From Thiomicrospira sp. XS5 (GTDB lineage Bacteria > Pseudomonadota > Gammaproteobacteria > Thiomicrospirales > Thiomicrospiraceae), in the NCBI RefSeq assembly GCF_001507555.1, contig NZ_LQBO01000001.1, forward strand, positions 1,488,001-1,552,000: a stretch of DNA of 64,000 bases. Direction: 5' to 3'. Of the stretch, positions 32,638 through 41,901 are shown one piece after another (within the stretch, counting starts at the first letter, position 1; every line of letters begins with the position of its first letter). Both the position numbers and the translations under genes were made by a program. The notes beneath the pieces were generated by a model that saw nothing but the letters and a program-made list of their open reading frames with translations, was not told the origin of the DNA and made no database searches.

Positions 32638-33252
32638 ATGTCTTATACCACCACACCGGATATTGTCAGTTACGGCTTGGGCCGTCAGTTTGGCGACCAA
32701 TTGGCCGCCGACCCGTTTGAAGGGTTGAATGCGGAAGCCATGGCACAAGGGTTAAAAGATGCGTTGCAAGGCAAAGCCAGCCCGATTGCGGATGCGCAAT
32801 TTCGTGAAGCCTTTCAGGAAATCAATGACCTGATGCAAGCCAAAGCCGCTGAGCGTGCTGAAGCGGCCGCGGCGGAAGGCGAAGCCTTTTTGGCCGAAAA
32901 TGCCAAAAAAGACGGTGTCACCGTGACCGAATCCGGTTTGCAGTATGAGATTCTGGTGGAAGGCCATGGCGAGAAGCCGAGTGCGGAGTCGGTGGTTTCA
33001 ACCCATTATCACGGCACCTTGATTGACGGCAGTGTGTTCGACAGTTCTGTAGAGCGTGGTCAACCGGCTGAGTTCCCGGTTAACCGCGTGATTGCCGGTT
33101 GGACCGAAGCCTTGCAAATGATGCCGGTCGGTTCCAAGTGGCGTTTGACCGTGCCATATGAGTTGGCGTATGGTACACAAGGTTCCGGCGGCGCCATTGG
33201 GCCTTATGAAACACTGGTGTTTGAAGTGGAGTTGCTCGACATCGTTAGCTAA
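32638..33252 (+). CDS. fklB: FKBP-type peptidyl-prolyl isomerase, FklB-like
   Basis: A 204-residue isomerase: an N-terminal helical dimerisation region (YGLGRQFGDQLAADPFEGLN) and a C-terminal FKBP domain with VSTHYHGTLIDGSVFDSS, VIAGWTEALQMMPVGSKWRL and IGPYETLVFEVELLDI. Without a signal peptide it is probably cytoplasmic (FklB) rather than periplasmic FkpA. A palindromic terminator follows. Confidence 0.93.
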   Translation: MSYTTTPDIVSYGLGRQFGDQLAADPFEGLNAEAMAQGLKDALQGKASPIADAQFREAFQEINDLMQAKAAERAEAAAAEGEAFLAENAKKDGVTVTESGLQYEILVEGHGEKPSAESVVSTHYHGTLIDGSVFDSSVERGQPAEFPVNRVIAGWTEALQMMPVGSKWRLTVPYELAYGTQGSGGAIGPYETLVFEVELLDIVS

Positions 33253-33279
33253 GACTGACGAACGTCGGCCATTCGTTAT

Positions 33280-33306
33280 AAAAGCCCGCAATTGCGGGCT
33301 TTTTTT
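33280..33306 (+). terminator. Intrinsic terminator of fklB
   Basis: AAAAGCCCGCAA joined to TTGCGGGCTTTT, a perfect palindrome, followed by T, 28 bp after the stop. Confidence 0.92.
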
Positions 33307-33344
33307 ATGCCTGAGGGCGGGATGCTAGAATCTGTGGGTTGTGG

Positions 33345-33354
33345 CCAGGCCTGG
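33345..33354. repeat. CCAGGCCTGG intergenic palindrome
   Basis: Full element 93 bp after the fklB stop, beyond its own terminator, so here the repeat is not needed for termination. Confidence 0.85.
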
Positions 33355-33467
33355 TGATTTTTGTGGTTTGGTTCGCGAGAAGAAAAGCTAGTCATCGCTG
33401 CGGATTTTTGCTTAAATGAAACCGCTGGATTTATTCTATTTGAAACAAAAATAAAAATGAGGTGGGT

Positions 33468-33719
33468 ATGGAACTTGGAGCATTGATTGTGTTTTTGTTG
33501 ATTGGTGCCGTTGCCGGTTGGCTGGCCGGTTTGGTAATGAAAGGCGGCGGTTTCGGTTTGCTGGGGAATATGGTCATTGGCATTATCGGGGCCTTTGTCG
33601 GCGGCTTTTTGTTCGGCTTGGTCGGGATTTCTGCGGGCGGCTTGATTGGCTCCATCATTACGGCGACCATTGGTGCCATCGTGCTGTTGTTTGTAATCGG
33701 TGTTTTGAAAAAAGTCTAA
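33468..33719 (+). CDS. GlsB/YeaQ/YmgE family stress-response membrane protein
   Basis: An 83-residue, very Gly-rich protein with three membrane segments: LIVFLLIGAVAGWLAGLVM, GNMVIGIIGAFVGGFLFGLV and ATIGAIVLLFVIGVL. This is the transglycosylase-associated (YeaQ/YmgE) family, induced by envelope or osmotic stress in other bacteria. The ATG at 33468 has GAGGTGGGT upstream. The DUF924 gene follows after 21 bp. Confidence 0.9.
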   Translation: MELGALIVFLLIGAVAGWLAGLVMKGGGFGLLGNMVIGIIGAFVGGFLFGLVGISAGGLIGSIITATIGAIVLLFVIGVLKKV

Positions 33720-33740
33720 TCCGATTGCAGCGGTCTTCTT

Positions 33741-34283
33741 ATGACACCGACAGACATTATTGAATTTTGGTATTCGCCGAGTATGGCCGAGCATTGGTTT
33801 CAGTCCACTCCGGCGATTGACCAAACCATTCGAGATCGTTTTGAAAGCTTGTGGGAAAGGGCGGCCGATGGGGAGCTGACCGGTTGGCAAGACTCACCGG
33901 AAGGCTGTCTGGCGTTGTGCATTGTGTTGGATCAGTTCCCGTTGAATATGTTTCGGGGCGACCCGAAAAGTTTCACGACCGAGCAACAAGCGGTGGCGGT
34001 GACGAAACACGCCGTCGCCAAAGGCCTGGATCAACAACTGACGCCCGCCAAGCGGGCATTTTTGTATATGCCGTTAATGCACAGCGAGCATTTGGCGGAT
34101 CAAGACGAATCGGTCCGTTTGTTCGAATCGGCGGGGTTAACGGATAACCTCAAGTTCGCGCGTCACCATCGGGAATTGATTCGCCAGTTCGGCCGTTTTC
34201 CGCACCGTAATGCGATTCTCGGGCGCACCAGCTCCGACGCTGAAAAAGCCTATCTCGACTCGCCGGAGGCTTTTACCGGTTGA
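33741..34283 (+). CDS. DUF924 family protein
   Basis: A 180-residue soluble protein with the family pattern IIEFWYSPSMAEHWF at the N-terminus, CLALCIVLDQFPLNMFRG, FLYMPLMHSEHLADQ and FGRFPHRNAILGR. The fold is tetratricopeptide-like and all-helical; function unknown. It may share a transcript with the upstream YeaQ-like gene. Confidence 0.9.
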   Translation: MTPTDIIEFWYSPSMAEHWFQSTPAIDQTIRDRFESLWERAADGELTGWQDSPEGCLALCIVLDQFPLNMFRGDPKSFTTEQQAVAVTKHAVAKGLDQQLTPAKRAFLYMPLMHSEHLADQDESVRLFESAGLTDNLKFARHHRELIRQFGRFPHRNAILGRTSSDAEKAYLDSPEAFTG

Positions 34284-34296
34284 GGTCTTCAAATCG

Positions 34297-34306
34297 CCAG
34301 GCCTGG
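34297..34306. repeat. CCAGGCCTGG intergenic palindrome
   Basis: Full element, within ATCGCCAGGCCTGGTGAT, 14 bp after the DUF924 stop. Confidence 0.85.
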
Positions 34307-34398
34307 TGATTTTCGCTCATTCAGATACTCGCACCCTCGGTGGCTTCTATGGTAAAGTTTGGTTATCGAGTAAAACGAAATATGGAAGGTATTACGGT

Positions 34399-34848
34399 TT
34401 GGAAAGTGGTCTGAAAAACGTGACGTTTATTCCCGTCTGGGCATTGATGATGTGGGTGTTGGGCGCTGTTGCTTTGAGTACCGCATCCGCTGATTCTAAA
34501 CCGGAACTGAAAGGCGAGGCGCTGCACATTGCCTTGGTGGAAACCGCGTTGAAGTACGACTTTTTCAATCAACGTTGCCGGGGCGTGAGTGCGTCGCAAA
34601 ACGAAGCCAAGGTCAACCGCCTGTTTATTGAAAAGTATAATCTGACCGTCAATAACTTCATCAAGCGTTTTCTGACGGATGACCCGCGTGATACGGAATC
34701 GGCGATGAAAAAGTCGTTGTATGCCGAAATCTACAAACTGGGGGGCTGTCAGGAAGCGCGCCGCAAAGGGCTGGAAAGCGAATTGAAAAAAGACTTCCGC
34801 CGCCTGTACGAACAGGTGGAAACCTCACCCTGGTTCCCGATTTTATAG
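34399..34848 (+). CDS. Secreted protein of unknown function
   Basis: A protein of about 149 residues with a signal peptide (VWALMMWVLGAVALSTASA, cleavage after ASA). The mature part is charged and helical with a few Cys (FFNQRCRG, KLGGCQEARR), which could form a disulfide in the periplasm. No family recognised. The start is uncertain: TTG at 34399 has GGAAGG nine bases upstream; GTG at 34420 is an alternative. An ATG at 34382 is out of frame. Confidence 0.65.
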   Translation: MESGLKNVTFIPVWALMMWVLGAVALSTASADSKPELKGEALHIALVETALKYDFFNQRCRGVSASQNEAKVNRLFIEKYNLTVNNFIKRFLTDDPRDTESAMKKSLYAEIYKLGGCQEARRKGLESELKKDFRRLYEQVETSPWFPIL

Positions 34849-34890
34849 AGCGTTATCGAGCGAATTCGATAAAGCGATTATCGAAAACCG

Positions 34891-35124
34891 TTATTTCCGC
34901 ATTAAGGTGTCGAGGTGATTCACCGCATCCACCCAATCGGCATCGTCTTCCACCGCTTCTTTCAAAAACGCCGCTTGTGCCGGTGTCCAGAGACTGGCTT
35001 CATGCAACAGCGTGACTTGAGACAGGCGCGGCTGTTTTTTCAAAAACGCTTCAATGGCGTCATCCGAATTATCCAATCCCAATTGTGCGAATAGGGCATT
35101 CAGGTCGTGCGCAGAGGTTTCCAT
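34891..35124 (-). CDS. DUF2789 family protein
   Basis: A 77-residue acidic protein: LNALFAQLGLDNSDDAIEAFL at the start, LHEASLWTPAQAAFLKEA in the middle and ending in LDTLMRK, the pattern of DUF2789, a small helical family of unknown function. GAGGAGCACATC precedes the ATG. Confidence 0.82.
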   Translation of the reverse strand: METSAHDLNALFAQLGLDNSDDAIEAFLKKQPRLSQVTLLHEASLWTPAQAAFLKEAVEDDADWVDAVNHLDTLMRK

Positions 35125-35204
35125 GATGTGCTCCTCGTTCTAATCGGCTTAATCCCATTTTACGCCGAGCCGTGAAGCGATGGCAAACGAAAAACCCAAA
35201 CTGA

Positions 35205-35214
35205 CCAGGCCTGG
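35205..35214. repeat. CCAGGCCTGG intergenic palindrome
   Basis: Full element, within GACCAGGCCTGGTC, 28 bp past the stop of nth. Confidence 0.85.
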
Positions 35215-35241
35215 TCGAATTCGGTTTTATGCAACAGCGGA

Positions 35242-35874
35242 TTAAGCGGTTTTTTCCTTAAACTCACACAAGTCGTAAATACAGCAGGCGCCGCAACGCG
35301 GTTTACGCGCGGTGCAGGTGTAACGGCCGTGCAGAATCAATAAGTGGTGCGCCGGGATAATGTATTCTTTTGGCACGTTTTTGAGCAGTTTCTTTTCCAC
35401 TTCCAGCACGGTTTTGCCGGGTGCGATATTGGTGCGGTTGGAGACGCGGAAAATATGGGTGTCCACCGCCATGGTCGGTTGTCCAAACGCGGTGTTGAGC
35501 ACGACATTGGCGGTTTTGCGGCCCACGCCCGGCAGGGCTTCCAAGTCTTTGCGGTTGTCCGGCACCTGCGAGTTGTGAAGGTCCATCAACATTTTGCAGG
35601 TTTTGATGATGTTGGCGCCTTTGGTGTTGAACAGGCCGATGGTTTTGATGTATTCCTTCAAGCCGTCTTCGCCGAGGGCGTAAATCGCTTCCGGTGTGTT
35701 GGCGACCGGGAAGAGTTTGGCGGTGGCGATATTGACGCCTTTGTCGGTGGCCTGCGCCGATAAAATCACTGCAATCAGCAGTTCGAAAGGGTTGGAATAG
35801 TTGAGTTCGGTTTCCGGCTCGGGAATGGCTTCGGCCAGACGTTGAAAAATTTCAAGGCGCTTTTGTTTGTTCAT
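35242..35874 (-). CDS. nth: Endonuclease III, DNA glycosylase/AP lyase
   Basis: Base-excision repair enzyme removing oxidised pyrimidines, 210 residues. It has the helix-hairpin-helix LEALPGVGRKTANVVLNTAF with catalytic Lys, the catalytic Asp in MAVDTHIFRVSNR, and the four-Cys [4Fe-4S] loop (C-x6-C-x2-C-x5-C) in CTARKPRCGACCIYDLC. It ends the rsx operon, as it does in E. coli. Confidence 0.97.
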   Translation of the reverse strand: MNKQKRLEIFQRLAEAIPEPETELNYSNPFELLIAVILSAQATDKGVNIATAKLFPVANTPEAIYALGEDGLKEYIKTIGLFNTKGANIIKTCKMLMDLHNSQVPDNRKDLEALPGVGRKTANVVLNTAFGQPTMAVDTHIFRVSNRTNIAPGKTVLEVEKKLLKNVPKEYIIPAHHLLILHGRYTCTARKPRCGACCIYDLCEFKEKTA

Positions 35875-35942
35875 GGATTGTTCAAATGTCGGTTAAAAAA
35901 GTTCGGTGGATTGGTTGCTTTCGTAATCGGTTTTAGTCGGCT

Positions 35943-36680
35943 TCAGTCAGCTTTCAGTGGATTGACGGCGACTTGCACGCCCAAAGCGTTTTGGGCTTTC
36001 TGGGCGCGGCGTTGTTCAATCGCATTTTTCAGCGCCACCAGCAAGCCCAGCCCGATAAAGGCGCCGGGCGGCAGAATCGCCAACAAAACCGGGTGATAGT
36101 TGTCGGAGAAATGCAGCGTCATGGCTTGGGCGGATTCACCGAACATCAAATCCATTTGGTCGAACAGGGTGCCGTTGCCGATGATTTCCCGTAAAGCGCC
36201 CAGCACCACCAGCACCAGTGCAAAGCCCAAGCCCATGAAAAAAGCATCCACCAGCGATTTGTCGATGGGGTTTTTCGAGGCATAGGCTTCGGCGCGGCCG
36301 AGAATGGCGCAGTTGGTGACAATCAGGGGAATGAAGATGCCCAGAATGCCGTGTAAGGTGTTCAAATAGGCTTCCATCAACAGGTCGATGACGGTCACCG
36401 CCGAGGCGATGATGGCAATGAACACCGGAATACGGATTTCGTCGGACACATGGTCGCGAATCAAGGAGACCAGCACGTTGGACACGACCAGAACCGCCAT
36501 GGTCGCCAAGCCGAGTCCGATGCCGTTGACGGTGTTGTTGGTGACGGCCAGCAACGGGCAAAGGCCGAGCAGGGCGACCAAGGCCTGATTGTTGTTCCAA
36601 AGACCGTTTTGGGCGATGTGTTTGTAATCGGCCAGTTTGTCGGACAAGGTGTTTGGGGATGAAACAGCCGCATCACTCAT
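35943..36680 (-). CDS. rsxE: Electron transport complex subunit RsxE
   Basis: Inner membrane subunit of the Rsx/Rnf complex, 245 residues, with six membrane segments, including [43 protein letters not shown] and [19 protein letters not shown] (read in parts). RsxE and RsxA are homologous. The ATG at 36680 has GGAGATGCT upstream and overlaps the end of rsxG by eight bases, so an upstream ATG at 36689 is not preferred. Confidence 0.95.
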   Translation of the reverse strand: MSDAAVSSPNTLSDKLADYKHIAQNGLWNNNQALVALLGLCPLLAVTNNTVNGIGLGLATMAVLVVSNVLVSLIRDHVSDEIRIPVFIAIIASAVTVIDLLMEAYLNTLHGILGIFIPLIVTNCAILGRAEAYASKNPIDKSLVDAFFMGLGFALVLVVLGALREIIGNGTLFDQMDLMFGESAQAMTLHFSDNYHPVLLAILPPGAFIGLGLLVALKNAIEQRRAQKAQNALGVQVAVNPLKAD

Positions 36681-37347
36681 ACAAAGCATCTCCTTTTTGT
36701 TGGACAAACGCCAGCGCCTTGCGGACGGCTTTAATGACGGCGCGCGGCGTGATGGTGGCGCCGGTGAACTGGTCAAAATGACCGCCGTCTTTGCGCACCG
36801 CCCACATCGGGACATTGTCTTCTCTCAGTTTAAGACCGTCGAAGGATAATATCCAGCTGGATTTTCGTAATTCAATCTTATCGCCCAGGCCTGGCGTTTC
36901 TTTGTGTTTCAAAACGCGAACCCCGGCGATGCGGCCGTCACGATAAACGGCGAGCATGATTTTAATGTCGCCGCTGTAACCGTCCGGCGCGACGGTGGTG
37001 AGAATGGCCGCCACCGGTTCGCCGTTCTGGCGGGCGCGGTAAACGGTGACCGGTGCGTCCGTGCCAAGGTATTTCGCAGAGCGCACTTGGAGGGTATCCT
37101 GCAAGGGATCATTGTCGTATTCATCGGTCGGCAGCAATTGATTGACGGTGGCCAGCAGGTTGGCGCGTTCCGCTTCCTGAATCGGTTCGTCGGTCAGGAG
37201 TTTCGCCACCAGCAACAAGCTGACGCCAATCAGGGTGAACAGACTCAACATCAATGCGGAACGCAGCATCTGCTTCCAAAGCATTTGACCAGGCCTGGTG
37301 GATTGTTGGGTTTCCGTGTTTTCGGTTTGGTTTTCAGTGTCCGACAC
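36673..37347 (-). CDS. rsxG: Electron transport complex subunit RsxG
   Basis: A 224-residue subunit with one N-terminal membrane helix and a periplasmic flavin-binding domain. The FMN is attached covalently to the Thr of the motif S/TGAT, seen here as [11 protein letters not shown] near the C-terminus. The soluble domain contains [20 protein letters not shown] and [13 protein letters not shown]. The gene contains two copies of CCAGGCCTGG (36885-36894 and 37289-37298) in coding sequence. Confidence 0.95.
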   Translation of the reverse strand: MSDTENQTENTETQQSTRPGQMLWKQMLRSALMLSLFTLIGVSLLLVAKLLTDEPIQEAERANLLATVNQLLPTDEYDNDPLQDTLQVRSAKYLGTDAPVTVYRARQNGEPVAAILTTVAPDGYSGDIKIMLAVYRDGRIAGVRVLKHKETPGLGDKIELRKSSWILSFDGLKLREDNVPMWAVRKDGGHFDQFTGATITPRAVIKAVRKALAFVQQKGDALYE

Positions 37348-37376
37348 GTGCGTTTTCCTATTCCGTTAAGGTTGCG

Positions 37377-38405
37377 TTATTTCTTGTAGCCGACCACGCG
37401 CGGTTGCGTGTATTGGTCGATGAGCGGTACAAACATGTTCATAATCAAGATCGCGAAAGCGATGCCGTCCGGATAAGCGCCCCAGTTACGGATTATGTAC
37501 ACCAGCAAACCGATGCCGATGGCGTAGATAAAGCGGCCCATCGGCGTGGTGCTGGAAGTGACCGGGTCGGTGATGATGAAAAAGGCCGCGAGCATCACGC
37601 CGCCGGACAACAGGTGAAAGCTCACCGGTGCATATTGGCTTGGGTCCAGACTGTGGAACACAAAGGCGATGCCGGCCAAGGCCCCCAAAAAACCGACCGG
37701 ATATTGCCAGCGAATCGCGCGAGAATACAGCATCCACAAACCGCCCATCAGGAAGGCGATATTGATGGACGCCCAGCCATACGGAATCTGATTGTCATTG
37801 AAATTGGCGCTGTCGAGCGAGGCGAACACCGGCGTGCCTTGTGTCAGCGCAGTTTTAACTTGGTCCAACGGCGTGGCGCCGGTGATTTGGTCCAGCCCTA
37901 GGTCGTTCGGTGTGTGGCCGGTGAAAATCATCTGGAAGGATTCCATAAAGCCGATATGGTGGCCGGAAACGTCCGACGGCAAGGTCCATTGCGTCAGTTC
38001 CGCCGGGAAAGAAATCAATACAAAAGCATAGCCCAGCATGGCGGGGTTGAACGGGTTATAGCCGAGTCCGCCGTAAAGGTGTTTGCCGAAGACCAGCGCG
38101 AAAATCACGCCGGAAACAATGACCCACCAAGGCGATTCCGGCGGAATACAGAAGACCAGGCCGGTGACGGTGATGACGCCGCTTAAATCGGTCAGGTATG
38201 GCATTACCGGGCGGCCGCGTAATTTCAGCAGGGCGTATTCGGTGATGATGAGTGTCAGTACCGCCAAGCCCCATTGTATGGTGATGCCGTAACCGAAAAA
38301 GTAGATGTGCGCCAACAGGGCCGGAATGGCAGCGATTTGCACCTGCATCATCAGCTTGCGTACGCTGCTGGCGTTATGGGCGAATGGTGACGTTGTCGGA
38401 GTCAT
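37377..38405 (-). CDS. rsxD: Electron transport complex subunit RsxD
   Basis: A 342-residue integral membrane subunit with about ten helices and the covalent-flavin type motif in GATPLDQVKTAL (S/TGAT: ITGATP). Other landmarks are KHLYGGLGYNPFNPAMLGYA and FIITDPVTSSTTPMGR. It lies two bases after rsxC ends. Confidence 0.95.
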   Translation of the reverse strand: MTPTTSPFAHNASSVRKLMMQVQIAAIPALLAHIYFFGYGITIQWGLAVLTLIITEYALLKLRGRPVMPYLTDLSGVITVTGLVFCIPPESPWWVIVSGVIFALVFGKHLYGGLGYNPFNPAMLGYAFVLISFPAELTQWTLPSDVSGHHIGFMESFQMIFTGHTPNDLGLDQITGATPLDQVKTALTQGTPVFASLDSANFNDNQIPYGWASINIAFLMGGLWMLYSRAIRWQYPVGFLGALAGIAFVFHSLDPSQYAPVSFHLLSGGVMLAAFFIITDPVTSSTTPMGRFIYAIGIGLLVYIIRNWGAYPDGIAFAILIMNMFVPLIDQYTQPRVVGYKK

Positions 38406-38407
38406 CT

Positions 38408-40708
38408 TCAGTGTCTGTCCTTATCGGTTTGGTGAGTGGCCGAGCCGCTTGTGTTATTTGCGTTGTCGGCTTGACGTTTTTGGGCCGCGCGTGCTGCCGC
38501 CTTGGCTTTGGCGGCGGCCATGGCCGCTTTTCGTTTCGCGTCCGGCGCCTCCGGGGTTTCGTTTTTCGGTGTTTCAGCGACCGGAGTTTTCGCTTGTTCC
38601 GTTTCTTGAGGTTCGACCGTTTGCGTCGGCTGTTTGGCTTGAGCGCGTTTTTTCGCGGCCGCCATCGCCGCCTGGCGTTTGTCCTGAACGGACGCTTGAT
38701 CGTCGGCGCTTTTCGGGGTGTCCTTGGGGGCGTCAGCCGTTTTCGGTTTTGGCTCATTGGCTTTTTTGGCCTGAGCCCGTTTTTGAGCCGCTTCCATCGC
38801 GGCTTTGCGCTTGTCGGCGGCAGACGGTTGACTTTCCGTTTGTGCTTCCGGTTTGGACGCACTGTCAGATGTGCTGTTGCTTGAGTTTTGAGCTGCCGCT
38901 TTGGCCGCGGCCCGTTTTTTGGCTGCCGCCATGGCCGCGGCTTTTGGATCGGGTTTGGAGTCCGATTTCTTCTTCGATTCCGCCGTTTGGGATTCGGCTT
39001 GCTTTTCAGCGGCTTCCGTACGTTTTTTCGCGGCGGCAATGGCTTTTTCACGCGCGGACAGTTTCGGCGCGGCCCCGCTGTCTTTTTCAGCCGATTTTTG
39101 ACGAGCACGCGCGGCCGCTTGTGCCGCCGCCGCGGCGGAAGCCGGTTTTTTGGCCACGGATGCGCTGGACGTGTTGGCCTCGGCCTGTTCCGCGGCGGCT
39201 TTTTTCTTCACGGCTTCTTTTTTAGCTTTCAAGCGGGCATCACGTTCTTGTTTTTCGCGCTCCAAACGCGCAAGCTTGAACTCGTGGCGTTGCTTGGCCA
39301 GTTCAGCCGCTTGTTCTTCCTGTTTGATTTTTTTGATTTCGGATTTTGCGAATCGGTAATACTGCACCAGCGGAATCTGGCTGGGGCAGACGAAGCTGCA
39401 GCAACCGCATTCAATGCAATCGAACACTTTGAGTTTTTCGACTTTATCGAACTCATGGCTCCGGCTGTACCAGTACATTTGTTGTGGCAACAGGTTGACC
39501 GGGCAGGCATCCATGCATTCGCCACAACGGATGCAGGGCAAGGCTTCTTCCATCGGTTGCGGCGGATTGGCGAGAATGCAGTTTGTGGTTTTGATGACCG
39601 GCACGTGATTGGATTTCATGGCAATGCCCATCATCGGTCCGCCTTGAATCAGGGGATAATCGAGCGGGTGTTTGGGCTGCGCGAGCTGAGCCAGTTCTTC
39701 AAACGAGGAACCGAGCAGGGCTTCGATATTGAAAGGGTCTTGTAGCCCTTCGCCGGAAACGGTGACCAAGCGACTGATCAGCGGATTGCCGTGGGTTACG
39801 GCATCGTGAATGGCGGCGAAGGTGGCAACGTTCATCATCAGGATACCGGCGTCCACTGCGTGGGTATTGGCGGGTAATTCCACACCGGTGAGTTCCTGGG
39901 TCAGCTGTACCTGACTGCCCATCGGGTAAACGGTGGCAACGGTCTCGATTTGGACATCGGTGCCGTTGGCCGCTTTTTGCATGGCCTGAATCGCTTGCGC
40001 TTTGTTGTCTTCGATGCCGCAGATAATCCGTTCGACGCCCAGTGCTTCGGCGACCATCAAAGCGCCTTGAATGATATTTTCGGGCTGGGTCTGCATCAAA
40101 ACGTCATCGCAGGTGATGAACGGTTCGCACTCGGCGCCGTTGATGAGCAGGTATTGAATCTGGCCGCGCTGCGATGGGATTTTAGCGAATGTCGGGAAAC
40201 CGGCGCCGCCCATGCCGACAATGCCGGCACGATGAACTAACGCTTTGAGTTCGTCGGGTGTTTGCGGACGGGAGCCGTCCACTTGCAGCGCATTGTCGAT
40301 AGATTCATCCTGGCCGTCGGTTTCGATGACCAAACACTGTCCGTTGAGACCGGAAGCGTGGGGAAGTACGCGGTCTTCAATGGCGGTAATGGTGCCGGAC
40401 GTCGGCGCGTGAATCGGTGCGGCCAAGCCTTTTTCGGTGTCGGCCAATAATTGATTCTTGAGGATGCGGTCGCCGACTTGAACCTGGGCTTCTGTCACGA
40501 CCCCGACGTGTTGTTGCAACGGCAAGACCAAGGTTTCTGGAATGTAAACCGGCTTGAGTGGATGACGCAACGACATGGATTTGTTGTAACGCGGGAAGAC
40601 ACCGCCGTGAAAACGATAGAGCCCACGTTTGGCCATCGGATACAGTTTGGCCAACAGCCGCAGACTGGCGTTTTTGAGCGTCGTGAAGTTCAAGGTTTCG
40701 GCCGTCAT
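38408..40708 (-). CDS. rsxC: Electron transport complex subunit RsxC
   Basis: The 766-residue NADH-facing subunit. The N-terminal two thirds hold an NADH/FMN-binding part (GIVGMGGAGFPTFAK) and two [4Fe-4S] sites: CIRCGECMDACP and CIECGCCSFVCP. The last roughly 280 residues are a low-complexity tail of Ala/Lys-rich repeats (AAMAAAKKRAAAKAA, AAMEAAQKRAQAKKA, AAMAAAKKRAQAKQP). E. coli RsxC has a similar tail, so it is a family trait; its repeats create long spurious open frames on the opposite strand. Confidence 0.95.
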   Translation of the reverse strand: MTAETLNFTTLKNASLRLLAKLYPMAKRGLYRFHGGVFPRYNKSMSLRHPLKPVYIPETLVLPLQQHVGVVTEAQVQVGDRILKNQLLADTEKGLAAPIHAPTSGTITAIEDRVLPHASGLNGQCLVIETDGQDESIDNALQVDGSRPQTPDELKALVHRAGIVGMGGAGFPTFAKIPSQRGQIQYLLINGAECEPFITCDDVLMQTQPENIIQGALMVAEALGVERIICGIEDNKAQAIQAMQKAANGTDVQIETVATVYPMGSQVQLTQELTGVELPANTHAVDAGILMMNVATFAAIHDAVTHGNPLISRLVTVSGEGLQDPFNIEALLGSSFEELAQLAQPKHPLDYPLIQGGPMMGIAMKSNHVPVIKTTNCILANPPQPMEEALPCIRCGECMDACPVNLLPQQMYWYSRSHEFDKVEKLKVFDCIECGCCSFVCPSQIPLVQYYRFAKSEIKKIKQEEQAAELAKQRHEFKLARLEREKQERDARLKAKKEAVKKKAAAEQAEANTSSASVAKKPASAAAAAQAAARARQKSAEKDSGAAPKLSAREKAIAAAKKRTEAAEKQAESQTAESKKKSDSKPDPKAAAMAAAKKRAAAKAAAQNSSNSTSDSASKPEAQTESQPSAADKRKAAMEAAQKRAQAKKANEPKPKTADAPKDTPKSADDQASVQDKRQAAMAAAKKRAQAKQPTQTVEPQETEQAKTPVAETPKNETPEAPDAKRKAAMAAAKAKAAARAAQKRQADNANNTSGSATHQTDKDRH

Positions 40709-40712
40709 CGGT

Positions 40713-41285
40713 TTATGCCTTCTGACCGAGGGTTTGAATCAGAGGTTCTTCGGAACGCGCCGGTTCGGGCCAAGCCCAGGTTTGTGGGGTCGGTTCTTCC
40801 GGAATCATGTCGATGCAATCGACGGGGCAGACCGGCACGCATTTTTCGCAACCGGTGCATTCGCTTTCGATGACGGTGTGCATCATTTTGGTGGCGCCGA
40901 CAATGGCGTCCACCGGACAGGCTTTGATGCAATGCACGCAGCCGATGCAGAGGTCTTCGTCGATTTTAGCGATGATTTTGGTGTCGATTTCTTCCGGCTC
41001 GGCTTCCATTTCTTTGGGTTCGCGGTGGGTGATTTCAGATATTTGAATCATCACTTCATGCCCGCCGGGCACGCAAAGATTGACCTCCGATTCGCCATTG
41101 GCCAAGGCTTCGGCATAAGGTTTGCAGCCTGGGAAACCGCACTGCCCACACTGGGTTTGCGGTAAGACGCGGTCGATTTGTTCGGCGACCGGGTTGCCTT
41201 CCACCTTGAAGCGAATGGCGGCATATCCCAGCAGCAGGCCGAACAGAATGGCCAGACCTAGAAAAATCAGCAACGCGCTTATCAT
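40713..41285 (-). CDS. rsxB: Electron transport complex subunit RsxB
   Basis: A 190-residue ferredoxin-like subunit with an N-terminal membrane anchor ([21 protein letters not shown], in parts), the N-terminal four-Cys site CGQCGFPGC...C, and two [4Fe-4S] motifs [12 protein letters not shown] and [12 protein letters not shown]. It passes electrons within the complex. Start overlaps the rsxA stop by four bases. Confidence 0.96.
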   Translation of the reverse strand: MISALLIFLGLAILFGLLLGYAAIRFKVEGNPVAEQIDRVLPQTQCGQCGFPGCKPYAEALANGESEVNLCVPGGHEVMIQISEITHREPKEMEAEPEEIDTKIIAKIDEDLCIGCVHCIKACPVDAIVGATKMMHTVIESECTGCEKCVPVCPVDCIDMIPEEPTPQTWAWPEPARSEEPLIQTLGQKA

Positions 41286-41860
41286 TTGACCAAACCACCG
41301 AATCCCATAAAGGCCATCGACATCAAGCCGGCGGTGATTAAGGCAATCGGCGCGCCCTGAAACGGTTTGGGCACGTCGGCGAAAGCGATGCGCTCACGAA
41401 TCGACGAAAACAGAACCATTACCAGGGTAAACCCGACGGCGGCGCCGAAACCGTAAAAGGCCGACTCCAAAAAGTTGTGGCGTTCGCCGACGTTCAATAG
41501 CGCCACACCCAGTACGGCACAGTTGGTGGTGATGAGCGGGATGTAAATGCCCAGCACCTGGTAAAGCACCGGACTGGTTTTGTGGATGGCCATTTCCGTG
41601 AAACCGACCACGGCGGCGATGGCGAGAATGAAGCCGATGGTTTGAAGAAACTCCAGCCCGAACGGCACCAATAAATAAGTGTTGATGAGGTAGCTTAAAA
41701 CGGACGACAGCGTCATGACAAAGGTGGTGGCCAAACCCATTCCCAAAGCGGCATCGGTTTTCTTGGACACGCCCATGAATGGGCACAACCCCAAGAATTT
41801 GACCAGAACGAAATTGTTGACCAGAACCGTGCTGATAAGAATGAGAATGTATTCTGTCAT
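41282..41860 (-). CDS. rsxA: Electron transport complex subunit RsxA
   Basis: A 192-residue membrane subunit with six helices, first of rsxABCDGE. Landmarks: [40 protein letters not shown] and [20 protein letters not shown]-type segment (here [19 protein letters not shown]). In E. coli the complex keeps SoxR reduced; in autotrophs it may exchange electrons between NADH and ferredoxin. It starts 41 bp after metG ends, probably in one transcript. Confidence 0.96.
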   Translation of the reverse strand: MTEYILILISTVLVNNFVLVKFLGLCPFMGVSKKTDAALGMGLATTFVMTLSSVLSYLINTYLLVPFGLEFLQTIGFILAIAAVVGFTEMAIHKTSPVLYQVLGIYIPLITTNCAVLGVALLNVGERHNFLESAFYGFGAAVGFTLVMVLFSSIRERIAFADVPKPFQGAPIALITAGLMSMAFMGFGGLVK

Positions 41861-41901
41861 AAGCTAAGCGGACCGTTTTTCGATCGATTTCGACCGTGTG
41901 T

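Noticed and set aside
38305-39745. Several long frames opposite or out of phase with the end of rsxC
   Set aside because: They come from the Ala/Lys-rich repeats of RsxC and are low-complexity (Arg/Pro/Phe-rich) themselves.
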